Assembly: GCA_036804505.1 (NCBI GenBank)
Contig: DAIRSI010000016.1
Coordinates: 1-64,000 of the forward strand
Length of the DNA: 64,000 nucleotides
DNA from: Phocaeicola_A sp036804505
GTDB lineage: Bacteria; Bacteroidota; Bacteroidia; Bacteroidales; Bacteroidaceae
Reading direction: 5' to 3'
The notes under the pieces are model-generated. The model was not told where the DNA came from and made no database searches. It worked only from the letters and a program-made list of their open reading frames with translations. Below, piece after piece: positions 46,241-54,986 of this stretch; position 1 is the first letter of the stretch; the number at the start of each line of letters is the position of its first letter. Position numbers and translations under genes: made by a program.

Positions 46241-46601
46241 AAAAGAAAATCGAGACTTGGATAACTCAACAGCGGTCCAATTCCGCTGAGGTGGAAATCT
46301 CAAATCTCGATATCGCTGCAAATATAGTGATAAATTTTAAGAATCCAAAAATATCACAAGATTGTAGGGATGATAAAAGATGCAGATAACTAGGTATCTA
46401 CAAATCAAAAAGAGATTTTGGGTATATTACAAGAAAATTTGCCGAGCGAACTTGTGAAGTAGTTGGAGTATTATATCATAAAGAAATAGAAAGCGATATA
46501 TCACCTATTCACGCAGAATAAGGAAAGAAAGGGCAAGGTCATTGTAAGACCAGATAGTTGAGGAAGAAGAGAGAGCCAAAGAAGAGTATTGTCAGGAAGC
46601 A
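46241..46601. repeat. 361-bp direct repeat, copy 2
   Basis: Identical partner of 44722-45082. Here the encoded frame joins the upstream nuclease-like fragment across one frameshift, so this is probably the original copy. Confidence 0.9.
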
Positions 46602-46706
46602 TTCTATATAAGTGCAGAAAAATACGATATGTTCATGATAATTTAGATAAAACATTGCCTGAAAACTTCCTTAAGGAATAACAATTTAACGAATTAAAAA
46701 CTATAT

Positions 46707-46925
46707 TTGCTGAAAAGTATGAAGATTATGAAAACAATCGAAGAAATGAACAATCAGGAGCGAATGGAATACGCCAAGAAAGCGATTCTGTTCTGCAAGG
46801 AGAAAAATCTGTATCTCCCGTCACAGATGAAAAAACTGAAGGAGAATCCAAGGGAAATGGTAATAACCTCGATAGCGAACATGGAACTTTACCTGAAAGC
46901 CCATCCGGAGGAGAACCAGAAGTAA
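46707..46925 (+). pseudogene. Small open frame B, paralogue of the frame at 45128-45361
   Basis: 72 codons. It shares A-I-L-F-C-K-E-K-N-L-Y-L-P and ELYLKAHPEE with frame A. The next segment continues the diverged repeat of the fragment region in a different frame. No recognised domain. Confidence 0.4.
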
Positions 46926-46936
46926 AAGAAAAACAA

Positions 46937-47464
46937 ACCATCGAGCAGCTTATCACAACTGCTCGTGGTGATGAATCTCTTCCAGAAACCATAAAAGCTA
47001 GAGAAGAATTATCCAAAGTTGAAATCTGCAGGAACGAAAAAAATCCGAAAGAATCGTTGAAGCTGCCGAATTAGATGAAGGTGGCTAAATATATTCTATA
47101 TGATCCGAATGTTGATTACAATAAAAATGATATATTTGCTGAAAATAGTACTAATGAAAAGAAAAGTTCTTATAAAACCCAAAAAGGTAAGGAAATCAAA
47201 TATGAAACCTTACCCCTGTTTACCGACGAAGACTTTTATACTGGACGGAGATCCGATAATTTACAACGGAAAGAAGATTTATCTAGAAACAAACTTCGTA
47301 GATTAGAGGAAAGAGAAATATGCATCGTTGAGCGAGTATTCACAGAATCAAAAGCATTCAGTTTTTCAGGTAAAGAAAGGATAGAAAGTGTTGAAGATGT
47401 TGCATACATCTTTGACCAACTTGAAATGACTTCCAACGAAAACTCGTTTCTTGTAATGACATAA
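46937..47464 (+). pseudogene. Polyvalent-protein fragment ending in a truncated RadC-like JAB domain
   Basis: Frames read TIEQLITTARGDESLPETIKA, then YILYDPNVDYNKNDIFAEN and KGKEIKYETLPLFTDEDFY, then VERVFTESKAFSFSGKERI and ESVEDVAYIFDQLE. The last resembles the start of the RadC-like JAB/MPN domain found in giant mobile-element proteins. The domain is cut before its HxH-D metal site. The first 230 bases are a diverged repeat of 44500-44731. Confidence 0.55.
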
Positions 47465-47690
47465 AAGATTATTTGGCACAAGACATCCTTGGATCAAAAG
47501 AAAAAGCCGTATTCCAATAAAGGAATACAGCTTTATAATGTGTCAAAGGTCGGCAGTTCCTCGAGAACTCATTTACAATCCCTAAAACTTGACTAATGAG
47601 AAGATGCAAGGTATTGTAAAGGGGTTGCAAAATTGGGTTGATACAGGAGAATTTACGGACTAACGAATCCCAATTATTAACCAACTAAAA
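47465..47690 (+). pseudogene. Short terminal remnants of the polyvalent region
   Basis: Broken frames only. A last scrap (NEKMQGIVKGLQNWVDTGEF) resembles another polyvalent-protein linker. No start, stop or domain can be supported. Confidence 0.35.
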
Positions 47691-47785
47691 CCTAAACAAT
47701 AATTCTTTCTAAAATAGCCATCCTTAACACGTTACCCAATTTTGATTACGGAGACACCGATTTAAATGATAATTTATATTCAGAC

Positions 47786-47821
47786 TCAAAAAAATAAAGA
47801 GCCAGATAAAAAATCCGACTC
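47786..47821 (-). terminator. Intrinsic terminator below SusD of PUL 2
   Basis: The minus strand reads GAGTCGGAT-TTTTT-ATCTGGCTC (two G-T pairs) and then TTTATTTTTTT, about 65 bases past the SusD stop. Confidence 0.65.
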
Positions 47822-47885
47822 CTTATCTCCTGTAAAACAATGATTTTAACTCTTGTCTCTTTTAGTGAGACACACAACTCTCTCT

Positions 47886-49607
47886 TTAAATGGTTGAATA
47901 AGGAAGCTTCACCCAGTTATAAGTATCTTCCCAGCCTGCATTTTGCTCCAGTACTCCGTTCGACAGAGTTATTTGAGATTCAGGTATCTTAAAGAAACCA
48001 CCTCCTGTCTGTTGGTAACGAGTCATAAAAGGATAATTGGGATCGAACTCATAAACATCAGTCTTGCCTCTATTCAAAATCTTCTGTCCGGTTTGGTTAT
48101 CAACAATCTTCTTAACATCCCCCCAACGACGTAAATCATTCCAACGCAGACCTTCAAAACAAAGCTCGTAACGACGCTCCTTCTTGAGATTCTCAAGGGA
48201 ATATGCTATTGCAGGTAATTTGGCACGCTGACGAACTTTATTCAACCCACTCAGTCCGTCAATAATTACTTTGCCATCTGTCAATTCACTATGCATGAGC
48301 AGTACATCAGCAAAACGTATATAAATGATGGATTGAGTCAAACCTTGTTGTCTGTTGTCCTGACCACCGTAGAAATAAGCATAGGAATTACGTAGGGTAC
48401 CATCCGTATCATAAGCTCCACACCCCAAATACTTCTTTGCCAGCAAACCGGTATTTTCAACTTCTTTCGACTTATCTCCTACATACTTAGGTAATTCAGC
48501 AGCACGATCACAAATAGAACCTTCACGACGATAATCACCCGAATAATCAGGATCTGCAGCCCAATCCGTCCAAAGTTTCAAGCTGGCAGGGCCGTTTGAA
48601 TAACCCTGTACGCTGAATGGAAAAGCAGCATCCGTGGTTTTGCGGGGATTCATATATTCAACGATACGATTGAAGTAAATATTGCTTCCGCTATTATTAG
48701 ACATTTTCAAAGAGAAAATAATCTCTTTATTTTCATCTGTAGCCCATTCCAGATTATTGTTTTTAGCATATGGATAATCCTTAGCAGTATAAGGATTAGT
48801 ATAAGGCCACAAATTACGCTGGTCACTCAACAAACCCTGACCACTGTTATTTATACAATCTTCCAAATAACCTACCACTGCAGATTTCTCTACAGAAGAC
48901 CCGTCGGTATTAGGCAGTGAAGTTTTGCCATAGAAGCCGGTATAAAAAAGAAATACTCGTGCCAGTAAAGCCTCTGCAGCCCATTTCGAAGCATGACCTT
49001 CGCCATAATCAGGATATTTAGCGGAAGGGAATAATGAAATAGACTTAACTAAATCAGAAGTAATCTGTGCATAAATTTCGTCGGCTGACGATTTTGGTAA
49101 ATTCTGTGCTTCTGTGGACAACACCAAAGGAACTTGCCCAAACACCGTTACCAAATCATAATAAAAATAAGCTCGCAAAAAATAGGCTTCACCAAGCAAC
49201 TTGTTCTTCTGGTTACTATCCGTCCATTCCGTAACATTATCCATGGAAGCGATCGCACTATTTGCCCGATAAATACCGGAATAACGATCGCTCCATATAT
49301 TCTCGAACCAGCTGGTATAACTGTTCATCAATCGGTCAAGCCCTTGAGAACCCTTGTTACTGGTACTCCCTCCTCCGAGACGATCATCACCTGCCATCTC
49401 GAATATGAAGAACGGATCTTGCTCAGGGTTTGCCAAAGACAAGTTAAACACACTGTAAATACCTGTAATCATTTCTTCCGCATCGACTTGCGATTTAGGA
49501 AAGTTAGAAGTATCCTTCTTTGTCAGGTTATCAGTGTCAAGAAAATCATTGCATCCGGCAAGAAGAACCAAACTGGTTGCCAATGCCATATATTTTAAAC
49601 TTTTCAT
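47886..49607 (-). CDS. SusD/RagB-family glycan-binding lipoprotein (PUL 2)
   Basis: A 573-residue surface lipoprotein with a signal ending LLAGC, then NDFLDTDNLTKKD. TPR helices (LLGEAYFLRAYFYYDLVTVFGQVPL) and C-terminal SusD motifs (KKERRYELCFEGLRWNDLRRWGD, FKIPESQITL) are present. Lid partner of the SusC encoded 13 bases upstream. It is the last gene of the core operon, followed by a terminator. Confidence 0.96.
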   Translation of the reverse strand: MKSLKYMALATSLVLLAGCNDFLDTDNLTKKDTSNFPKSQVDAEEMITGIYSVFNLSLANPEQDPFFIFEMAGDDRLGGGSTSNKGSQGLDRLMNSYTSWFENIWSDRYSGIYRANSAIASMDNVTEWTDSNQKNKLLGEAYFLRAYFYYDLVTVFGQVPLVLSTEAQNLPKSSADEIYAQITSDLVKSISLFPSAKYPDYGEGHASKWAAEALLARVFLFYTGFYGKTSLPNTDGSSVEKSAVVGYLEDCINNSGQGLLSDQRNLWPYTNPYTAKDYPYAKNNNLEWATDENKEIIFSLKMSNNSGSNIYFNRIVEYMNPRKTTDAAFPFSVQGYSNGPASLKLWTDWAADPDYSGDYRREGSICDRAAELPKYVGDKSKEVENTGLLAKKYLGCGAYDTDGTLRNSYAYFYGGQDNRQQGLTQSIIYIRFADVLLMHSELTDGKVIIDGLSGLNKVRQRAKLPAIAYSLENLKKERRYELCFEGLRWNDLRRWGDVKKIVDNQTGQKILNRGKTDVYEFDPNYPFMTRYQQTGGGFFKIPESQITLSNGVLEQNAGWEDTYNWVKLPYSTI

Positions 49608-49620
49608 ATTTCAAATCTAT

Positions 49621-52600
49621 TTAGAAAGTTATACTTACACCACCCATATATGTCTTTGGATTAGGATAATATCCAAGGTCTATGCCGGAAGCCCAGCTGT
49701 TACCAGCTCCATAACCTACTTCAGGATCCATACCATTATAACCTGTAAAAGTTATCAAATTCTGTCCGGTAAAATAAATACGACACTGCTTTAATGGCAT
49801 ATTTTCCCAAACTTGCTTGATATCATAACCTATTGTAATATTGGAAATCTTCAAATAATCCCCATTTTGCAAATACATATCAGATATCTCCTTCATGTTG
49901 GTATTCTTTCCATCCGAGAAACGGCAATACTTGTTAGTTGTGCCTTCACCTGTCCAGTATTTAGTGACATCCAGACTGGTATAATTCATATTTGGAGTAT
50001 CGCTAAAGTTTCTATAACACTGAGCAATCTGCTGTCCTAATGCACCATAGCCGCTAATGGAAAGATCAAATCCTTTATATGAGCAATTAACATTGAGGCC
50101 TACATTGTAATGGGGATTAGGATCACCAATCTTTGTCTTGTCACTGACATTGATTTCTCCATCACCATTATAATCAACGAAAATCAAGTCACCGGGCTGA
50201 GGATTTGCTTGCAGAAAAACACCGCCTTTTGCTTTGTAATCATCAATTTGCGCCTGTGTTTGGAAGACTCCGGCTGTTTTGTATCCCCAGAAGTAGCCCA
50301 TCGGATATCCTACTTCAGCACGATAGAATCTGTCTGTATTCTGGGCAAGGATATTTTCATCACCATAAATAATACCTTCCTGATTTGCTAGTCGAGTTAC
50401 TTTATTCTTGTTATGTGACAAGCTAAAACTTGCCCCATACTTGAAGTCTCTTCCTACATTATCATTCCATGAAATGGCAATTTCCCAACCCTTATTTTCA
50501 ACATCACCACCATTAATATAAGGTGCGCCTGTTCCATAAGAAAGAAGTTGAGGAGCAACAACCAGCCAGTCCTTTGTTTTCTTGCTATAGACATCGAAAT
50601 TAACGCCCAAACGAGAATTCAAGAAGCGGGAATCAAAACCCAAATCAGTTTGTTCTGATGTTTCCCACGAAACGTTTTCATTAGGAAGAATATCAGGATA
50701 AGCACCCGTGCTGCCATTGTTCTTATCATTATAATAATACTTGGCTCCATCACCGAAAGCAATTGTCGCTACATACTGAAAATTAGCAATGTTGCAATTA
50801 CCGTTCTGTCCCCAACTTCCACGTAATTTAAAGAAGTCGAGCCAACTTTTTGTATTTTGCATGAATTTCTCATTGGTCATCACCCATCCCATAGAGACTG
50901 ACGGGAAATAGCCCCAACGGTGGCCTCGTGCAAAGTTACTGGATCCATCGGCTCTCATCACGACAGTAGCCATATATGTTTCTTTGTAGTTATAGTTGAT
51001 ACGACCGAAGAAAGATGCCAAAGCGCCATTCGTATTAGGAGCACCACTGATACTTGTATCTGTAGTCGTCAGCCCCTGCGTATTATTAATATAAGCATTC
51101 TTGTAGGAATTAGGGAACAAAGAATTTGAATTCTTCACGGAAACACTATTACCGTATCCCCATTTTTCAACTGACTGACCGGCTAGTATATCAAAACTGT
51201 GTCCGCCAAGTTTGAAAATATAATTCAATGTGTTCTCCCAAGTCCAATTAGTGCTATAGTCTTGAGTCTGCGTGACGTCATCTGTTGTATTCGAACTCTT
51301 TGCTGTCAATTCATAAACAGGCACATAACTGCGATAGTCAGAATGGTAATATTGCCATCCGCCTGCTGTACGGAATTTCAATCCTGCTATCGGCGAAAAT
51401 TCCAGAAAAGCATTCGATTGCAGGCGATAGCCATTTGTCCCAGCATCAGCATGCGTATATTTTATCAAAGCTAAAGGATTGGTCTGGTCCGTATCGAAAT
51501 CCCAATTGTCATCCTTCATATCCTGATAAACGAAATAGTCTCCATTGGAATTATAGGCTGGTAGCAACGGGCAAGCATTGAGCAAGTCACGTACGTTATT
51601 GCTATAAATACCTCCCAGATTAATACCGCTCTTTTTAGTCGCCGTAAATGTTACATTCTCACCGAATTTAATGATATCACGATCATCTGCCTTCCATAGG
51701 GAATGATCCGAATTCAAGCGAACTGTATATCTGTCATATTTAGGTTGTGCCGGCTTGCCTATAGTCCCTTTTTGATTCAATGCGGAAAACCCGAATGCGA
51801 ATCGAGACATATCGGAGCCACCTGTCAGGTTGACGGCATTACTCATTATTGGTGCCTGATTATCAGTAGATTCTTTCAGCCAATTTGTACCATCCCAAGT
51901 TCCATTCATAATTTTGGAATATTCATTGGGAATCAAAGATGCAAAATCATACTCCAAAGTTCCGGCACACTTTAAAGCCTCATTGACCAATGTCATGTAT
52001 TCTTTCGCATTAGCCGGACGAATTCCGTTTGTACGAGGGCTTTGAATACCATAATATCCATCATATGTCACAGTCAATTTACCGGCCTTACCTTGTTTGG
52101 TTGTAACCAAAATAACACCGTTAGCGGCACGAGCTCCGTATATAGCCGCAGAAGCGGCATCTTTCAAAATATCAATTGATTCAATATCGTTAGGTGACAA
52201 AGCTGAGATATTTCCTCCGGCAACTCCATCAATGACATACAGCGGAGTGGCAGAACCTGTTGTTCCCAAACCTCTGATGTTAATCTTATAACCTTCGCCA
52301 GGTTCTCCTGAATTCTGGGTAATCTGCACTCCGGCAGCTTGACTCTGCAAAGCTCCGAAAGCATCCACCGTATTCAATTTTGAAAGCTTGTCGCCTGTCA
52401 CCTGTATAGTAGCACCGGTAACAAGTTTTTTCTTCTGAACTCCGTAACCAACTACTACAACCTCATCGAGTATCTTGGAATTTTCTTTCAAAACAACATT
52501 AATGGAATTTTTTCCACTGATAGGAATCATTTTTTCCTCATATCCAATATAGGATATTACAAGATTACCATCTAAGGGCGCTTCAAGAGAAAACTGCCCG

Positions 52601-53022
52601 TTTACATCTGTAATGGTACCTGTTGAAGTTCCTTTCAACAATACATTGGCTCCGATAATAGGTTCACCTGAAGCGTCTGTAATGAGGCCTGATACCTTGC
52701 CTCTTTTTCCGTTTGGGACAGACTTCCTCACTATTTTCTTTACGATAACATCTCTCCCTCTCATCTCATACGTTACCTCCTGACCTTTTAGAATTTGCTT
52801 GATTGCATCTTCCAATTGGGATGCCTGTACATTAATTATTTTTTGCGTATCCAAATCACCGGCTGCATACACAAAAGAATATCCGCTTTCTTTTTTCAAC
52901 TGAGTTATTGCCTCTTTCACAGATACACTATTCATTTTCAATGAAATAGTCTGTGCCACAAGGGTCAAGTTCAGGCAAAACAAAGTTATGGCCACATATA
53001 TGACCTTTTTTGTGTAACTCAT
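49621..53022 (-). CDS. SusC/RagA-family TonB-dependent transporter with STN domain (PUL 2)
   Basis: 1133 residues. Signal peptide VIYVAITLFCLNLTLVAQ, STN domain (about 24-92), carboxypeptidase-regulatory-like domain (GLITDASGEPIIGANVLLKG), DEVVVVGYGVQ, plug (DAASAAIYGARAANGVILVTTK) and barrel ending GGVSITF. The STN domain marks it as a signalling transporter for the FecR/sigma pair directly upstream. It is a clear paralogue of the PUL 1 SusC but diverged throughout the barrel, so the ligands differ. Confidence 0.96.
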   Translation of the reverse strand: MSYTKKVIYVAITLFCLNLTLVAQTISLKMNSVSVKEAITQLKKESGYSFVYAAGDLDTQKIINVQASQLEDAIKQILKGQEVTYEMRGRDVIVKKIVRKSVPNGKRGKVSGLITDASGEPIIGANVLLKGTSTGTITDVNGQFSLEAPLDGNLVISYIGYEEKMIPISGKNSINVVLKENSKILDEVVVVGYGVQKKKLVTGATIQVTGDKLSKLNTVDAFGALQSQAAGVQITQNSGEPGEGYKINIRGLGTTGSATPLYVIDGVAGGNISALSPNDIESIDILKDAASAAIYGARAANGVILVTTKQGKAGKLTVTYDGYYGIQSPRTNGIRPANAKEYMTLVNEALKCAGTLEYDFASLIPNEYSKIMNGTWDGTNWLKESTDNQAPIMSNAVNLTGGSDMSRFAFGFSALNQKGTIGKPAQPKYDRYTVRLNSDHSLWKADDRDIIKFGENVTFTATKKSGINLGGIYSNNVRDLLNACPLLPAYNSNGDYFVYQDMKDDNWDFDTDQTNPLALIKYTHADAGTNGYRLQSNAFLEFSPIAGLKFRTAGGWQYYHSDYRSYVPVYELTAKSSNTTDDVTQTQDYSTNWTWENTLNYIFKLGGHSFDILAGQSVEKWGYGNSVSVKNSNSLFPNSYKNAYINNTQGLTTTDTSISGAPNTNGALASFFGRINYNYKETYMATVVMRADGSSNFARGHRWGYFPSVSMGWVMTNEKFMQNTKSWLDFFKLRGSWGQNGNCNIANFQYVATIAFGDGAKYYYNDKNNGSTGAYPDILPNENVSWETSEQTDLGFDSRFLNSRLGVNFDVYSKKTKDWLVVAPQLLSYGTGAPYINGGDVENKGWEIAISWNDNVGRDFKYGASFSLSHNKNKVTRLANQEGIIYGDENILAQNTDRFYRAEVGYPMGYFWGYKTAGVFQTQAQIDDYKAKGGVFLQANPQPGDLIFVDYNGDGEINVSDKTKIGDPNPHYNVGLNVNCSYKGFDLSISGYGALGQQIAQCYRNFSDTPNMNYTSLDVTKYWTGEGTTNKYCRFSDGKNTNMKEISDMYLQNGDYLKISNITIGYDIKQVWENMPLKQCRIYFTGQNLITFTGYNGMDPEVGYGAGNSWASGIDLGYYPNPKTYMGGVSITF

Positions 53023-53049
53023 AATATTAATTATAAATTGATAAAAACT

Positions 53050-53102
53050 AAAGATTCAGGCCTCCGTTTGGAGTTTTTATATTATTTTTGCCGAATCTTT
53101 TT
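53050..53102 (+). terminator. Hairpin plus T5 in the SusC leader of PUL 2 (possible antisense RNA terminator)
   Basis: Outer stem AAAGATTC (53050-53057) with GGC against GCC-GAATCTTT (53090-53100), followed by T residues on the plus strand; inner stem CTCC-GTTT-GGAG. It occupies the same place as the PUL 1 terminator. No good TAnnTTTG box is seen before it. Another hairpin (AAAGCTGG/CCAGCTTT) lies at about 53138-53176 in the same 228-base spacer. Confidence 0.45.
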
Positions 53103-53250
53103 AAACTCACTCATTCTTGAATTTGAAAAGATATACAAAGCTGGTAGATCTGCAACATCTTCCAGCTTTTATCTTTTACCTTTCTTTTGTCAACTACTAT
53201 TTTCTTTCATATTCATAATAAATTAGATTCAATAAAGGTACTATATCAAA

Positions 53251-54264
53251 TTAATATAACGTTATATTATTTCCTTTTCTGGAATAATGCATTTTTCCTG
53301 TTGCCGTCAATGCGTTGAGCACTTCTTCAAGGGTCTGCTCTTGGCGAACAAAGTTTCCATAGAATCGAATATCTTTCAAAGAGTCTGTTGCAAAACTAAT
53401 TTTCACACTATAACTGCGTTGCAACTCCTTAACGATATCAGTCATCAACTCTTCATCAAAAAACAAATACCCGTTTGTCCATTCCCGGGAATTGTTTACT
53501 TGCATTGACTGGATTGTCATATTTCCGCTCTTCTTGTCTAGAATGACACATTGGTTAGGTTTCAGAAAAGCCTCTGCTTCATTCTTCAACAGATTATTCA
53601 AAGCCACCTTTCCTTCCATCAACGATACCATCACTTCTTTGTCATCCGGATAATCCCGGAAATTAAACTTCGTTCCTAACACTCGAACTTTCAGGTCCTT
53701 CGTTTCTACAAGAAACGGAACATCTGCATTATGTCTCACTTCAAAATATCCCTCACCTTGCAGTTCTACCTTGCGATCATCCACTCCGAATCCTTGTGAA
53801 TAGGCTATCCGAGAACCTGCATTCAACCACACTAATGTGCCGTCGGGTAAGTTCAATTTTGTTCGTGATCCCATAGGAGCTTCAACCACAATTTGTGCAA
53901 AGACTTTCTTCACACTTTCACCGCCTTTATAATAAGATATCATACTGATAGCCAACAAAATTGCCACTACTGCCACATAACGGAAAAACAAAGGGAAACG
54001 TCTGAACGACTTTTCTTTTTCTTGGCAGCCCCGCCTTTCTGTTTTATTTCTAAACAGTTCAAATGCCTTGTTTACATCGTACAAAGAACTCTCTTTTTCA
54101 CTTATGGAAGAAAACCAAATCTCTTGCCTTTGAAGGAAATATTTCCTATTCTCAGAAGATTCATTCAACCATACCTTTAATGCCTCTATATCTTGACGAT
54201 TTGCATTACCACTCAGATATGCAACAATCAAATCTTCTTTGTTATTATAATTTTTATCTTCCAT
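53251..54264 (-). CDS. FecR-family anti-sigma factor (PUL 2)
   Basis: 337 residues: cytoplasmic N-terminus (1-92), one membrane segment (about 93-112), periplasmic FecR domain (VVEAPMGSRTKLNLPDGT, VKVRVLGTKFNFRDY-like core) and the DUF4974-type C-terminus (ending GNNITLY). It holds the ECF sigma encoded 66 bases upstream and senses its SusC through the STN domain. Confidence 0.95.
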   Translation of the reverse strand: MEDKNYNNKEDLIVAYLSGNANRQDIEALKVWLNESSENRKYFLQRQEIWFSSISEKESSLYDVNKAFELFRNKTERRGCQEKEKSFRRFPLFFRYVAVVAILLAISMISYYKGGESVKKVFAQIVVEAPMGSRTKLNLPDGTLVWLNAGSRIAYSQGFGVDDRKVELQGEGYFEVRHNADVPFLVETKDLKVRVLGTKFNFRDYPDDKEVMVSLMEGKVALNNLLKNEAEAFLKPNQCVILDKKSGNMTIQSMQVNNSREWTNGYLFFDEELMTDIVKELQRSYSVKISFATDSLKDIRFYGNFVRQEQTLEEVLNALTATGKMHYSRKGNNITLY

Positions 54265-54330
54265 TTTTATGTATTCTATGTTTATGACAATATTTTCCCT
54301 TTGATGGGTAGTCAGAATAGTACTTTTTTT

Positions 54331-54924
54331 CTAAAAGAAAAGAAGCAGATAGAAAAAAGCGAAAAGATAGTTGGAAAGGTCCTTATGGAGAGAAGACAAT
54401 GCATTCTTCATATGATATTTCACGGTGTTAACTGAGATTTGCAACTCTTGTGCTATTTCTTCATACTTCTTCCCCTCAAAGCGGCTTTTGAGGAAGACGC
54501 GCCTGCATTCTTCAGGCAAATTCTGTATTGCTTTTTTTACTTCGTTCTCCAATTCCTGCTCAAGCAACGAACCTAAAGGATGCTCTTCAGTCAGTATATA
54601 ATTCATATCGGAATCTCCATCCGATAAAAGATTGGAAAAACTAATTTCTGTTCTTTCCTTACTGGAAAGTAAATAATTAATGCACTGGTTTCTCACCGCC
54701 CTTATAAGGTAACTTCTCAATGAAACTGAGATTTGCAGGGTCTCACGAATCTCCCATAGGTGGAAAAAGACATCCCCAACCATTGTCTCTGCCACGAAAT
54801 AGTCTTTCACATATTGGTTGGCTATGTGGCAAAGGACGACATAATGATGGTCATATAAATATTTATATGCTATCTCATCGCCTTCTTTCAACTGCTTTAT
54901 GATAAGATCTTCAATTCCAGGCAT
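54331..54924 (-). CDS. ECF RNA polymerase sigma factor (PUL 2)
   Basis: 197 residues. Region 2 (AYKYLYDHHYVVLCHIANQYV, VGDVFFHLW, LIRAVRNQCINYL) and region 4 (LPEECRRVFLKSRFEGK, EIAQELQISVNTVKYHM) are clear. A hydrophobic, Phe-rich tail (LFAFFYLLLFF) is odd for a cytoplasmic sigma factor and may contact the FecR membrane segment. It has its own promoter-like box in the 62-base spacer after the SGNH gene. Confidence 0.95.
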   Translation of the reverse strand: MPGIEDLIIKQLKEGDEIAYKYLYDHHYVVLCHIANQYVKDYFVAETMVGDVFFHLWEIRETLQISVSLRSYLIRAVRNQCINYLLSSKERTEISFSNLLSDGDSDMNYILTEEHPLGSLLEQELENEVKKAIQNLPEECRRVFLKSRFEGKKYEEIAQELQISVNTVKYHMKNALSSLHKDLSNYLFAFFYLLLFF

Positions 54925-54949
54925 TTAAGTTTAACAAATAATTTAACGA

Positions 54950-54957
54950 CAAATATA
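54950..54957 (-). promoter_or_regulatory. Putative -7 box of the PUL 2 sigma/FecR pair
   Basis: TATATTTG on the minus strand matches TAnnTTTG, 25 bases above the sigma start. Confidence 0.45.
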
Positions 54958-54986
54958 TCAAATAAATCCTTATCTTGAACGTTTTA

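Noticed and set aside
42641..47690. Intact conjugative transposon or prophage
   Set aside because: No integrase, relaxase, transfer or capsid gene is present; only fragments of one protein type and no clear attachment repeats were seen.
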